In this document: positions 1 through 7,538 of the stretch, piece after piece
Layout: every line of letters starts with the position of its first letter
Numbering within the stretch: position 1 is the stretch's first letter
Origin: JAGWRA01 sp035534615
GTDB taxonomy: Bacteria > Acidobacteriota > Vicinamibacteria > Vicinamibacterales > CAVVIG01
Assembly: GCA_035534615.1 (NCBI GenBank)
Contig: DATLRO010000014.1
Span: 1-30,045 of the forward strand
Length of the DNA: 30,045 nt
Reading direction: 5' to 3'
Program-made: the position numbers and the translations under genes
Notes under the pieces: generated by a model
Database searches by the model: none
Seen by the model: the letters and a program-made list of their open reading frames with translations, nothing else
What the model was told of the DNA's origin: nothing

Positions 1-351
1 CAGCAGGATCGACCCGAACAGGATCGACAGGATCTGCGGATTGACCCACCGCGTCAGCACCGCGGCGCCGAACAGCGCCCCGGCCGCCGTCGACAGCTCC
101 AGGAACATCGCGATCCGGATGTTCGTGATCCGGTCCTTCACGTACACCGAGCCGGCCCCGCTCGACACCGCGATGACCGACACGATGCTCGCCGCGATCG
201 CGTCCTGGATCGGAATCCCCAGGAACAGCGTCAGCACCGGCACGATGACGATGCCGCCGCCCAGCCCGCTGATCGATCCGACCACGCCGCCGGCCACCGA
301 CGCGCCCGCGATCTTGAACAGCCACAGCAGAGATGCCGTTTGACTATACAT
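1..351 (-). CDS. TauE/SafE-family membrane permease, 5' part
   Basis: Only the first 117 codons lie in the window; the frame runs off the left edge. The protein starts MYSQTASLLWLFKIAGAS and carries the glycine motif SISGLGGGIVIVPVLTLF near residues 27-44, followed by hydrophobic stretches (DAIAASIVSVIAVSSGAGS; FLELSTAAGALFGAAVL). A first membrane helix ending in GLGGG-x4-P is typical of the TauE/SafE (DUF81) family of inner-membrane anion or sulfur-compound exporters. The ATG at 351-349 is the only plausible start; no strong ribosome site precedes it. It diverges from the gene remnant at 603. Substrate cannot be told from the sequence. Family call is firm, function is not. Confidence 0.85.
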   Translation of the reverse strand, partial: MYSQTASLLWLFKIAGASVAGGVVGSISGLGGGIVIVPVLTLFLGIPIQDAIAASIVSVIAVSSGAGSVYVKDRITNIRIAMFLELSTAAGALFGAAVLTRWVNPQILSILFGSILL

Positions 352-416
352 ATGAAGGTGAAGTGGAAACCGATCGCCGCGAGCGGCGGCGCGGTCACGC
401 CAAAAACCGGGGAGTC

Positions 417-444
417 AGCGTATCACATCGCTTCGTTCGAGCAA
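417..444 (-). promoter_or_regulatory. Weak candidate sigma-70 promoter for the TauE/SafE gene
   Basis: On the minus strand TTGCTC (444-439) and TACGCT (422-417) are 16 bp apart, about 65 nt before the ATG. Only moderate matches to TTGACA/TATAAT. The rest of 352-602 shows no gene that I can support. Confidence 0.2.
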
Positions 445-602
445 GGGCGGCCGTGCCGCGGCTTTTGCAGGCGCAGGGTGGACACTGATGAGTTGCTGCG
501 AAGCCTGACACGATTGTCTCCTTTGCGCGGGCGCCGAGGCCGGGATGCTGGGAGCGTGCCGGCCCGCGTGCCGGGGCCGGCGCCGGGGCCGGTTCCGCGT
601 GA

Positions 603-875
603 TCCGGCGAGCGCCTGGTGGGGCGTGCCACCGTCGTGATCGTGATCAGCGACGGACTCGACGTCGGCGAGCCGGAGCTGCTGCGCGGCGCCATGCGGGA
701 ACTCTCGCGCCGATCGGCGGCCGTCGTCTGGCTGAACCCGCTGCTCGAGACGCCCGGCTACGAACCGACCGCCCGCGGCATGCGGGCCGCCCGGCCCTAT
801 GTCACGACGTTCGGCAGCGTGAACGACGCGGAGGGGCTCGCGCGACTCTCGCGGCTCGTGCGCGTGCGCGCCTGA
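603..875 (+). pseudogene. C-terminal remnant of a CoxE-like VWA-domain protein
   Basis: The open frame from a stop at 600-602 to the TGA at 873-875 encodes about 90 residues. They read like the last part of the CoxE-like von Willebrand A protein encoded with carbon-monoxide dehydrogenase accessory genes: VVIVISDGLDVGEPELLRG, then AVVWLNPLLETPGYEPTARG and a final VTTFGSVNDAEGLARLSRL. Full family members are several hundred residues long and keep the metal-binding DxSxS motif near the start of the VWA domain; nothing of that is visible upstream in any frame. A GTG at 618 could start an 85-aa product, but there is no convincing ribosome site. I read it as a decayed or truncated gene. No cox neighbours are present. 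Confidence 0.6.
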
Positions 876-913
876 CGCCGGGTGCGCGAGGGTCCGCGTC
901 CGCCCGCGCGCCC

Positions 914-1144
914 TCAGTCCTTGATCAGGATGAAGTCGAGCGCCGTCCAGGTATCTGGGGCCGGCTGGCGCCGGTCGGTCTGGCGCCGCTGCGGCCCGCC
1001 GGCCGGCGCCGGCTGACGCGTGCTCCGGCGACGCTCACCATGACGGCGATCCCAGATGATCTGAACGTCCGGGTCGCCGGCGAACACTTCCTTCAGCCGG
1101 TTACGGGTCTCGGTACAACCCCTGCGAACGATGATCCGCGGCAT
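914..1144 (-). CDS. Small Arg-rich protein of unknown function (76 aa)
   Basis: Sequence starts MPRIIVRRGCTETRNRLKEVF and ends with an aromatic/hydrophobic tail TWTALDFILIKD. The middle (residues about 33-62) is rich in RR pairs: WDRRHGERRRS, then PQRRQTDRRQ. The regular RRxxxRR spacing looks like the short Arg-repeat proteins found in many acidobacteria and deltaproteobacteria, but I know of no assigned function. The ATG is supported by AGGAAAG seven bases upstream. The tail and ordered start argue for a real folded protein rather than GC noise. It runs convergent to the CoxE remnant, 38 bp away. A sigma-54-like site lies about 105 bp upstream of the start. Confidence 0.65.
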   Translation of the reverse strand: MPRIIVRRGCTETRNRLKEVFAGDPDVQIIWDRRHGERRRSTRQPAPAGGPQRRQTDRRQPAPDTWTALDFILIKD

Positions 1145-1249
1145 ACGACTTTCCTGGTCCGGATGACGCTACAGCCCGACCCGGAGCAGGCCTCTTGTGC
1201 GGCCGCCCGGGTGAAGTCCCACGCCGGGCGCGCCAGCATCCCGTGAGAG

Positions 1250-1265
1250 TGCAGGAAGTGCGCCA
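1250..1265 (-). promoter_or_regulatory. Candidate sigma-54 (-24/-12) promoter before the Arg-rich gene
   Basis: Minus-strand TGGCGCACTTCCTGCA compared with the consensus TGGCACGN4TTGCA: exact GG-N10-GC spacing and matching TGGC and TGCA ends. The predicted transcript start near 1239 leaves a leader of about 95 nt before the ATG at 1144. GG-N10-GC is common by chance in GC-rich DNA, so this is a candidate only. The remaining bases of 1145-1501 hold the tandem hairpins at 1424-1469 and no supportable gene. Confidence 0.35.
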
Positions 1266-1423
1266 CGCCGGGCAGGTGCCCGGCGACCACCCCGTTGTGC
1301 GCAACGTGCTTATTTGTCAGGTAGATAGGGAGAGACGACGACGTCAGGGAGCGGCCGCCAGCCGTGCGCCTGCCGCCCGCGGTGGGCTCATTCGCACGCG
1401 CACGCACGCGGCGGCCGAACGAG

Positions 1424-1469
1424 GCTCGTCGTCCGACGAGCGGAGACCGGGCGCCGCGGCCCGGTCTCC
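1424..1469 (-). terminator. Two adjacent hairpins downstream of the Asp-box gene
   Basis: Two perfect inverted repeats sit end to end: GCTCGTCG/CGACGAGC (1424-1431 with 1434-1441) and GGAGACCGGG/CCCGGTCTCC (1442-1451 with 1460-1469, 8-nt loop). They start 33 bp past the stop codon of the minus-strand gene at 1502. No T-tract follows, so they may act as an RNA 3'-end stabiliser or a Rho-assisted stop rather than a classical terminator. Confidence 0.5.
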
Positions 1470-1501
1470 CTGTCGAGGTGGTTCGGTCGCTGCCGGCGGT
1501 C

Positions 1502-4500
1502 CTACTGATTCCCCGGGCCTTCCGGCGGTTCGGCACCCTGCGGTAGATCGCCGGGAGCGAAGCGCCGGAAGGGGGGCGCATAGCGGATCGCCGACGCCGG
1601 CGGCACCGAGATGCCCGCGAGCTGGTGCTCGCGCATCAGCTTGTTGAACGCCGCGACGTCGCGGTCGATCAGCTGAGTGAAGCTGGTCTGAATCTGCTCG
1701 AGCCGTCCGGAGAACTGCTGCAGGACCGCGCGCTGCTGGGTGGTCGGCGCGAAGTCGGCGCTGTCCTCGGTGATCTCGCGGTTGAGCGCGCCGAGCTGGC
1801 CCCACAGGCGTATCGGGTTGCGGAACTGATCCTCCCGGGCGCCGGTCAGATGGACGTCGAACATGGCCGACTCGACCGCCAGCGCCTTGTCCTCGAGGCT
1901 CCGCACGGCGTCGACCACCGCATGCGGCTGCGGCGACTTCTCGAGCATGATCGACAGCTCGGCCAGCTGGCGGCGGATCCACTCGGTGCGGCCGATGAGA
2001 CCGGCGAGCCGGTTCATCGCGTCGCGGATCTGCAGGGAGAACGCCACCTGTGCCTGGATGTCCTGCAGCGTGCCGGTCGAGCGCGGGTCCTTGACGACCT
2101 GGAGCGGCTGCTGGAACGTCTGCCCGCCGACCGTCAGCTTCACGGTGTACGTGCCGGGCGGGGCGAGCGGGGGCGCGTACGACAGGTCGAGGTCCCACGT
2201 CCGGATGGGGCGTCCCTTCGTCGTCGTTTCCACCCACGGCGCGCCGACCGGCGGTGTCAGCAGCAGCGGCCGGCGGGCGGACTCTTCGCGCAGGTCCCAG
2301 TCCACGCGGTTGAGACCCTGCCGGCTGGTCCCGTCGATCGTCCGGATGATGTGCCCGCCGGCGTCGACGATGGCGATCGAGACCGGCTCGCCGCCGGTCT
2401 TGAGGAAGTAGTTGATGTCGGCGCCGTACGGCGGCGGCTGCAGGCCACCCGGGCCGAATCCGTTGCCGCCGTATCCGCCTTCCGCGCGCCATCGGTAGGC
2501 GGGACGCGGCGTGAAGAGGTGGGCGGCGGAGGCCAGGACCTGGGGCGTCAGCTGGCGCAGCGGGCTGATGTCGTCCATCACCCAGATGCCGCGGCCGTAC
2601 GTCGAGACGAGCAGGTCGCCGAAGCGCGGCTGAATCGCGAGCCACGAGGCCGGGGCGTGCGGCAGGTTGCTCTGCAGCGGCATCCAGTGCTGGCCGTCGT
2701 CCAGCGTGACGTAGACCGCATTCTGCGTGGCGGCGAACAGCAGACCCGGCCGGACCGGATCCTCCTTGACGCACGCGACGTAGCTGAAGACCGACTTCGG
2801 GATGCCGGCGCTGATGAGGCGCCAGGTCTTCCCGTAATCGGCGGTCTCGTAGATCAGCGGCGCGTTGTCGCCCTGCATGTGATCGTCGACCGCGATGTAG
2901 GCGGTGCCGGCGTCGAAGTGGGACGGCTCGATGTTGCTGATGGTCGCCCAGTGCGGCAGGCCGGGAATGTTGGCGCTGACGTCGGTCCAGTGCGCGCCGC
3001 CGTCCCGCGTGACGTGGAGCAGGCCGTCGTTGCTGCCGGCCCAGATGAGCCCCTTCGCCTTCGGCGACTCCGCGATCGACCACAGCGTGTCGCCGTCGAA
3101 CGTGTAGAGGTTGTCGCGGCCGGGCCCGCCGGAGTCCTGCTGGTGGCTCTTGTCGTTGCGCGTCAGATCCGGGCTGATCACCTTCCAGGTCGCGCCGCCG
3201 TCGGTCGTTTCGTGGACGTACTGGCTGCCGACGTAGACGACGCCGGGGTCGTGCGGGGAGACGGCGATCGGGAACGTCCAGTTCCACCGGTACTTCACCC
3301 CGGCCGGCGCCCAGCCGTACGTCGCCTCCGGCCACACCTTGACGTCGCGCGTCTGCATCGTCTTCACGTCGAAGCGATCCAGGCCGCCGTCGTAGCAGCC
3401 GGAGTAGATGATGTCGTCGGTCGCCGGCACCGTGAAGCCGCTCTCGCAGCCACCAACCTTGATCTCCGCCTTGGCGCCGATCCCGCCGGCCCACGGATCG
3501 CTCGAAATGCGCCAGCTGCCGTTGTCCTGCTCGTTCCCGTACACGAAGTAGGGCACGGCGTCATCGGCGTACACGTGATAGATCTGCGCGATCGGCAGGT
3601 TGACGTTCTGCCAGGATCGGCCGCGGGTGAGCGTGATCTCCGCGCCGCCGTCGGACGCAATCATCATCCGGTCGTGGTTCGTCGGATCGATCCAGAAGTC
3701 GTGGTTGTCGCCGCCGCCGGGAATGACGTGCTCGGTGGCCCCTCCGTCCTTCGACAGCGTGATGAACACCGACACGAAATAGATGCGGTTCTCGTCCGTC
3801 GGATCGATGACGAACCGCGTGTAATAGGGCGCCCGCTCGTCGATGTCGTGGTGCTGGTTCACGAGCCGCCACGTCCGGCCGCCGTCGTCTGAACGGTAGA
3901 AGCCGGGGCTCGCGTCCTGGACGAGGGCGTACATCCGCTGGCCGTCGCTCGGGGCGATGCCGACCGCCACCTTGCCGATCGGATGGGTCGGCAGGCCGTG
4001 CCCGACGATCCGCGTCCACGTCGTGCCGCCGTCGTGCGAGATGTACACCCCGCTGCCGGGCCCGCCGCTGTCGAGGTTCCACGTGTGAATCGCCAGCTGC
4101 CACGTGCCCGCCAGGAGCGTCTGCGGGTTGTGCGGATCGATGGCCACGTCCGACGCGCCCGTGTTGTCGTCGACGAACAGCACCCGCTTCCACGTCCGCC
4201 CGCCGTCGGTCGTCCGGAAGATGCCGCGGTCCTGCGACGGCGTGAAGCCGCTGCCGACCGCCGCGGCGAACACGATGTCCGGGTTCGTCGGGTCGATGAC
4301 GATGCGCGCGATCCGGCCCGTCTGGTCCAGCCCCATGTGCGTCCAGGTCAGCCCGCCGTCGACCGACTTGTACACGCCGTTGCCGATCGAGGTCGCGTTC
4401 CGGATATAGAACGCTTCGCCGGTGCCGGCCCAGACGACGTTGTGCGCCGACGGCGCCACGGCCAGCGCGCCGATCGACATGACGTCCTGCCGGTCGAACA

Positions 4501-4747
4501 CCGGCTTCCAGTGCACGCCGCCATCCGTCGTCTTGAAGATGCCGCCGGAGGCGGCCCCGACCCAGGCTACGAGCGGGTTGCCCGGCTCCCCGACGATCGC
4601 GTCGGCGCGGTTGCCCGCCGGGCCGAGCGTCCGGTACTGCAGCGCGCCGAGCCAGGCGGGATCGAGCTGCTGCGCGGAAGCCGGGGCCGCCAGAAGGGCG
4701 ACGCACAGCAGGACGCCCGGAATGCACCGTGTGAAGGCCTTCGACAT
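1502..4747 (-). CDS. Secreted Asp-box / VPS10-type beta-propeller protein
   Basis: 1081 residues if started at the ATG at 4747, which has AAGGAG nine bases upstream; a longer frame to 4804 would add 19 non-signal-like residues. A signal peptide is clear: MSKAFTRCIPGV, a hydrophobic core and ASA|QQ, with likely cleavage after residue 25. The body carries at least nine Asp-box (BNR) motifs of the form S/T-x-DGG-x-T-W, such as KTTDGGVHWK, KSVDGGLTWT, RTTDGGRTWK, SHDGGTTWTR, RSDDGGRTWR and ETTDGGATWK, which mark beta-propeller blades as in sortilin/VPS10 and sialidase-like proteins. The C-terminal third has an FlgD/Ig-like part (GLNRVDWDLREE; APPGTYTVKLTVGG) and a helical stretch. Such proteins are common in acidobacteria and are probably exported, but catalytic residues of a glycosidase are not evident and the ligand is unknown. 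Confidence 0.85.
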   Translation of the reverse strand: MSKAFTRCIPGVLLCVALLAAPASAQQLDPAWLGALQYRTLGPAGNRADAIVGEPGNPLVAWVGAASGGIFKTTDGGVHWKPVFDRQDVMSIGALAVAPSAHNVVWAGTGEAFYIRNATSIGNGVYKSVDGGLTWTHMGLDQTGRIARIVIDPTNPDIVFAAAVGSGFTPSQDRGIFRTTDGGRTWKRVLFVDDNTGASDVAIDPHNPQTLLAGTWQLAIHTWNLDSGGPGSGVYISHDGGTTWTRIVGHGLPTHPIGKVAVGIAPSDGQRMYALVQDASPGFYRSDDGGRTWRLVNQHHDIDERAPYYTRFVIDPTDENRIYFVSVFITLSKDGGATEHVIPGGGDNHDFWIDPTNHDRMMIASDGGAEITLTRGRSWQNVNLPIAQIYHVYADDAVPYFVYGNEQDNGSWRISSDPWAGGIGAKAEIKVGGCESGFTVPATDDIIYSGCYDGGLDRFDVKTMQTRDVKVWPEATYGWAPAGVKYRWNWTFPIAVSPHDPGVVYVGSQYVHETTDGGATWKVISPDLTRNDKSHQQDSGGPGRDNLYTFDGDTLWSIAESPKAKGLIWAGSNDGLLHVTRDGGAHWTDVSANIPGLPHWATISNIEPSHFDAGTAYIAVDDHMQGDNAPLIYETADYGKTWRLISAGIPKSVFSYVACVKEDPVRPGLLFAATQNAVYVTLDDGQHWMPLQSNLPHAPASWLAIQPRFGDLLVSTYGRGIWVMDDISPLRQLTPQVLASAAHLFTPRPAYRWRAEGGYGGNGFGPGGLQPPPYGADINYFLKTGGEPVSIAIVDAGGHIIRTIDGTSRQGLNRVDWDLREESARRPLLLTPPVGAPWVETTTKGRPIRTWDLDLSYAPPLAPPGTYTVKLTVGGQTFQQPLQVVKDPRSTGTLQDIQAQVAFSLQIRDAMNRLAGLIGRTEWIRRQLAELSIMLEKSPQPHAVVDAVRSLEDKALAVESAMFDVHLTGAREDQFRNPIRLWGQLGALNREITEDSADFAPTTQQRAVLQQFSGRLEQIQTSFTQLIDRDVAAFNKLMREHQLAGISVPPASAIRYAPPFRRFAPGDLPQGAEPPEGPGNQ

Positions 4748-4818
4748 CGATTTCGTCTCCTTGCAGACGGCAAGCTGAGCCGCAACGGCGGAACGCGCGC
4801 GCATCCGTCCAACCCGTC

Positions 4819-4824
4819 ATTCTA
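4819..4824 (-). promoter_or_regulatory. Candidate -10 element for the Asp-box gene
   Basis: Minus-strand TAGAAT (in CGATAGAATGACG), an island of A/T in GC-rich DNA. Predicted start near 4812 gives a 65-nt leader with a good ribosome site. The -35 region (TTCCCG at 17 bp) is poor. Confidence 0.4.
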
Positions 4825-4893
4825 TCGGACGCAGCCCCCCCGGGAAGGACGATGTCGCGCAGGGCCGTGCAAGGGGAAAGGCAGAGATGGCGG

Positions 4894-5388
4894 TTACCGC
4901 CCCTCTTCCGCGCGCGCCGCGAACAGCGAGAGCAGACCACCCCAGCCGCTCTCGGCCCCGACGGCCTGCCGCATGCTGTCGCTGCCGGCACCGTGACGCT
5001 CGAAGTACCGGTGCTCCAGGTCCACGCGCGTGGTGCCGTCGGCCAGCGGCGTGAAACGGATGTCGACCTCGCTCGACTTCGCCAGATCAGGCTCGTACTG
5101 CCAGTTCGGCGTAATCTGCCACGCCATTACGAAGCGGTGCGGCGGGTCCCAGACGAGGACCGTGCCCCAGTCGGCCGCCGCCCCGTCGGCCTGCTCGCTG
5201 TAGCAGCGGCCGCCGACCTTCCCTTCGACGACGGCCTTCTTCATCGGCGCGCTGCCGATGTGATGGCTGCGCGGCCACCAGGTGTCGATCCCCTCGGTGA
5301 AGACCTGGAACGCACGCTCCGCAGGAACCTTCACCGTGACGGTTCTGCGCACCGGAACATCCGTCGTCTGGGTCGTCGTGTTCGTCAT
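4894..5388 (-). CDS. SRPBCC / AHSA1-domain protein
   Basis: 164 residues. It opens with VRRTVTVKVPAERAFQVFTE, followed by WWPRSHHIG, GGRCYSEQADG, WGTVLVWDPPHRFVMAWQI and a final strand TTRVDLEHRYFERHG, the usual order of the AHSA1 (activator of Hsp90 ATPase-like) branch of the START/SRPBCC fold. Such proteins have a helix-grip cavity for hydrophobic ligands; the ligand is unknown here. The ATG overlaps the stop codon of the ArsR gene by four bases (ATGA), so the two are translationally coupled. An ArsR regulator with an AHSA1 partner is a very common bacterial pair. Confidence 0.88.
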   Translation of the reverse strand: MTNTTTQTTDVPVRRTVTVKVPAERAFQVFTEGIDTWWPRSHHIGSAPMKKAVVEGKVGGRCYSEQADGAAADWGTVLVWDPPHRFVMAWQITPNWQYEPDLAKSSEVDIRFTPLADGTTRVDLEHRYFERHGAGSDSMRQAVGAESGWGGLLSLFAARAEEGR

Positions 5389-5708
5389 CGTCTCTTCTCC
5401 CTCGTGTTCGCCTCCGCCGCGGCCTTGAATGCGGCCAGGGCCTGGGTCCAGAACTGGTCGAAGTACTGCCGCAGCGAATCGATCCCCTCGGGGTTGAGTT
5501 CGTACAGCCGCCGGTTGCCCGCCGGCCGATCGACGACCAGACGGGCGTTTTTGAGAACCCGAAGATGCTGCGAGATGGCCGGCCGGCTCACCGGAAAGTC
5601 CCGGGCGAGCTCGCCGACAGGCAGGGGACCACTAATCAGGCGCGCCAGGATGGCCCGACGGGTTGGGTCGCCGAGCGCATCCAGTTGAGCCGATTGGTAA
5701 GTATTCAC
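5385..5708 (-). CDS. ArsR-family transcriptional repressor
   Basis: 107 residues: MNTYQSAQLDALGDPTRRAI, ARLISGPLPVGELARDF and the recognition helix VSRPAISQHLRVLKNARLV, then a wing VDRPAGNRRLYELNPEG. This is the winged-helix DNA-binding fold of the ArsR/SmtB family. I see no cysteine pair such as CVC in helix alpha-3, so a metal sensor is unlikely; it belongs to the group that accompanies SRPBCC proteins. The start is GTG at 5708-5706. No ribosome site precedes it, and the promoter geometry suggests that transcription begins only a base or two before the GTG, so the mRNA is probably leaderless. Confidence 0.9.
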   Translation of the reverse strand: MNTYQSAQLDALGDPTRRAILARLISGPLPVGELARDFPVSRPAISQHLRVLKNARLVVDRPAGNRRLYELNPEGIDSLRQYFDQFWTQALAAFKAAAEANTREKRR

Positions 5709-5745
5709 TAACGGTAAGAATATACTTACATATAGAGGTTGTCAA
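5696..5745 (-). promoter_or_regulatory. Sigma-70 promoter with tandem operator repeats of the ArsR operon
   Basis: On the minus strand a perfect TTGACA (5745-5740), a 17-bp spacer and TATTCT (5722-5717). Two directly adjacent 17-bp repeats, GGTAAGTATTCACTAAC (5696-5712) and GGTAAGAATATACTTAC (5713-5729), written as plus strand, share 13 of 17 positions and cover the -10 box, the start site and the GTG. The second contains the dyad GTAAG-N6-CTTAC. This is the expected place for autorepression by an ArsR protein. The AT-rich stretch stands out strongly. Confidence 0.75.
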
Positions 5746-5837
5746 TGAGCGGTCGACCTTTGCCAGCTCATCTGGCGCATGTCGATTCTGCCCGCGAACG
5801 CCCAGGCGAGTTGTCTGCCGTGGATCTTCAGGTGAGC

Positions 5838-5861
5838 GGGGCGGACCTGTGTGTCCGCCCC
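5838..5861 (-). terminator. GC-rich hairpin downstream of the DUF4412 gene
   Basis: GGGGCGGAC (5838-5846) pairs with GTCCGCCCC (5853-5861) around a six-base loop, 20 bp past the stop of the minus-strand gene at 5881. No T-run. Nearly the same sequence, inverted, occurs after the glucan phosphorylase gene (10539-10560). Confidence 0.55.
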
Positions 5862-5880
5862 TGGCGCCAGACTGCCGCGG

Positions 5881-6675
5881 CTACCGCGGCGGACCGAAGG
5901 GGGAGGCTTCCTTCGTGAAGCCGGCCGGCACTTCGAACGCGGAGGCCGGGAAGCTCTGGCGGCCGACATCCGTCAGCTCGGTCACCGTCTGGCTGCCGCC
6001 GGCATAGTAGACGCTCCGGACCGGCACGCCCGCGAAGCCTTCCTCGCCTCCGCCGACGCTGAACATCCGGTCGGCATCCTTGGGCATGATCTTCCGGAAG
6101 AACTCCGCGAGCTGGCGCGACACGTCGAAATCGGCCGTGGAGAACCCGAGGGCGGCCGGGGGAACCGTGCAGAGCTCCGAGACCTTCTCGGTGCCGCGGT
6201 AGCCTTCGTATGTCTGGCACGTCCATCTGCCGACCGTCGCGGTGCCGCCCTTCCGGTATTCCGTTTTCGCCACCGGCGCCGCCGCCCCCGGCATGTTCTT
6301 CATCATCTCCTGCATCTTCTCGCGCTGCTCGGGCGGCAGGTTCTTGAGCTGCTCCTGCATCTGCGCCATGGCGCCGGACATCTGCTGGCCGAGGCGATCG
6401 AGGTCCGCTTTCGTGATTTCCCGGTAGGTCTTGTGCGTGAGGTCGATAATCCACATGACCTGTTTGGCGCCGTCGAACACGAACGCCTGCGGCCCGTTCG
6501 GGCCACCGGTCGAGTCGACACGCATGCGGCTGGGCTCGATCTGGACGCGGCTTGTCTGCGTCATGGTGCCGCTGGTTGTTTTTTCGACGATCAGGATGCC
6601 GTCGGCGGCCTGAACCGGCCATGCCAGCAGACACAGAACCGCCACGAGGAGAAGGTGCCTCAGAACTGCTTTCAC
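5881..6675 (-). CDS. Exported DUF4412-domain protein
   Basis: 264 residues with a signal peptide (MKAVLRHLLLVAVLCLLAWPVQA|AD). The start is GTG at 6675 with AAGGAG seven bases upstream. After the signal: a strand-rich part (TMTQTSRVQIEPSRMRVDST; AFVFDGAKQVMWIIDLTHKTYREI), then a Gln/Met-rich amphipathic helix (residues about 90-125, QQMSGAMAQMQEQLKNLPPE), then GRWTCQTYEGYRGTEKVSELC and VFEVPAGF-like ending. Querying one's own bound-state table value followed by a helix rich in Q/M is the usual layout of DUF4412, a periplasmic or outer-membrane-associated family of unknown role whose fold resembles lipoprotein carriers. Two cysteines near residues 154 and 169 could form a disulfide. Upstream there is a 9-bp direct repeat. 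Confidence 0.8.
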   Translation of the reverse strand: MKAVLRHLLLVAVLCLLAWPVQAADGILIVEKTTSGTMTQTSRVQIEPSRMRVDSTGGPNGPQAFVFDGAKQVMWIIDLTHKTYREITKADLDRLGQQMSGAMAQMQEQLKNLPPEQREKMQEMMKNMPGAAAPVAKTEYRKGGTATVGRWTCQTYEGYRGTEKVSELCTVPPAALGFSTADFDVSRQLAEFFRKIMPKDADRMFSVGGGEEGFAGVPVRSVYYAGGSQTVTELTDVGRQSFPASAFEVPAGFTKEASPFGPPR

Positions 6676-6697
6676 GGCTGTACTCCTTGTGAGACGG

Positions 6698-6719
6698 GTG
6701 AATGACGCGCGTGAATGAC
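6698..6719 (-). repeat. 9-bp direct repeat upstream of the DUF4412 gene
   Basis: GTGAATGAC occurs at 6698-6706 and 6711-6719 (13-bp period, plus-strand reading), 23 to 44 bp before the GTG start at 6675. Spacing just over one helical turn fits a two-subunit activator site, but no matching regulator is known to me. Confidence 0.35.
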
Positions 6720-6863
6720 AACGCCAACGCTCGCCAGTCCGGGCGTCCGGAGCGGCCGCTGCCGGACGAGGCAGGGGGAGGAAACCGGCCGAGACACAGC
6801 CTGGCCGCGACGTTCGGCGCGCCCAGCGCGCACGGGTCTCTTGCGCGCGAGCCGGCGCGTGGC

Positions 6864-7073
6864 CTACTCGTGGACGCCGGTCCGCGAGTTGCGCAGCTCG
6901 CGCTCGGCTTCCAGCCAGTCGTCCAGGTCGTGGCCGTTCGTGCGGCCGTGCTGGATGAACAGCTCGTACGCCCGCTGCGCGACAGCCTCGTGAAGCACGA
7001 CTACCGCCTCTCCGTCCGGCGCCCGGCCATGCCGGTGGCCTCCTGCGTCACGGTTCCTTCTGTGGGACGTCAT
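6864..7073 (-). CDS. DUF2934-domain small protein
   Basis: 69 residues. The core VLHEAVAQRAYELFIQHGRT followed by NGHDLDDWLEAERELRN matches the DUF2934 pattern (RAYELxxxRGxxxGHDxxDWxxAExEL), a short two-helix domain found in many acidobacteria and proteobacteria, function unknown. The ATG at 7073 has GGGAGGA five to six bases upstream. The N-terminal 20 residues are His/Arg-rich and probably disordered. It follows the 98-aa gene at 7216 by 142 bp on the same strand; no separate promoter is evident, so the two may be cotranscribed. Confidence 0.8.
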   Translation of the reverse strand: MTSHRRNRDAGGHRHGRAPDGEAVVVLHEAVAQRAYELFIQHGRTNGHDLDDWLEAERELRNSRTGVHE

Positions 7074-7215
7074 TGAATCCTCCCTGGCGGGCAGATGGTC
7101 GTCTGCGAAGCGTACGCAGGCTTGCCGCGGCCCCGGCGACCGTACCAGACCAAACCTCCCGCTGCGGTCTGCGCGCTGAACGGTTGTTGCCGCGGCGCGG
7201 CTCCGACCGCCCGGT

Positions 7216-7512
7216 CTATTCCTGTTCGGGCCGCTCGGTTGCCGTGTCTTCGGCGACTTCGGTCCCTTCGCCCGCGCCTCCCATGTCGGCGCTCGTGAAG
7301 CCGGACCCTTGACGGAGCTCGTCGGTCCCGGTCGTTCGGGGGCGAACGTCGATGCCGCGCGGATTCCCACCGGTGTCCTTCGCCGCCCGGGGAAGCTTCT
7401 TCTGCGGATCGGAATCGATGACGCCAAGGATGCTGCCGTACGGCTCGGTCTCGGTCTCGGCTGGCGTCCCGGCCGGCGCCTCTTTCTTCGTGGTTGGCTT
7501 GATGGGTTCCAT
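7216..7512 (-). CDS. Small hydrophilic protein of unknown function (98 aa)
   Basis: MEPIKPTTKKEAPAGTPAET, then GSILGVIDSDPQKKLPRAAK, NPRGIDVRPRTTGTDELRQG and SGFTSADMGGAGEGTEVAED. Rich in Pro, Thr, Glu, Gly; no membrane segment, no cysteine, probably largely disordered. The ATG has AGGAG seven bases upstream, and a well-placed sigma-54-like promoter lies about 30 bp before it, which together support a real gene. I recognise no domain. Its position beside a DUF2934 gene and its likely sigma-54 control suggest a stress- or stationary-phase protein, which is inference only. Confidence 0.65.
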   Translation of the reverse strand: MEPIKPTTKKEAPAGTPAETETEPYGSILGVIDSDPQKKLPRAAKDTGGNPRGIDVRPRTTGTDELRQGSGFTSADMGGAGEGTEVAEDTATERPEQE

Positions 7513-7538
7513 GAGTGTGCTCCTGTGTGTCTCGAGAG

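Noticed and set aside
1625..3892. Long open frame on the plus strand opposite the Asp-box gene
   Set aside because: It is the antisense shadow produced by very high GC at third codon positions; composition is rich in Arg, Val and Asp without domain motifs.
4748..4804. Longer N-terminus for the Asp-box protein
   Set aside because: The extra 19 residues would precede and spoil the signal peptide, and the inner ATG has the ribosome site.
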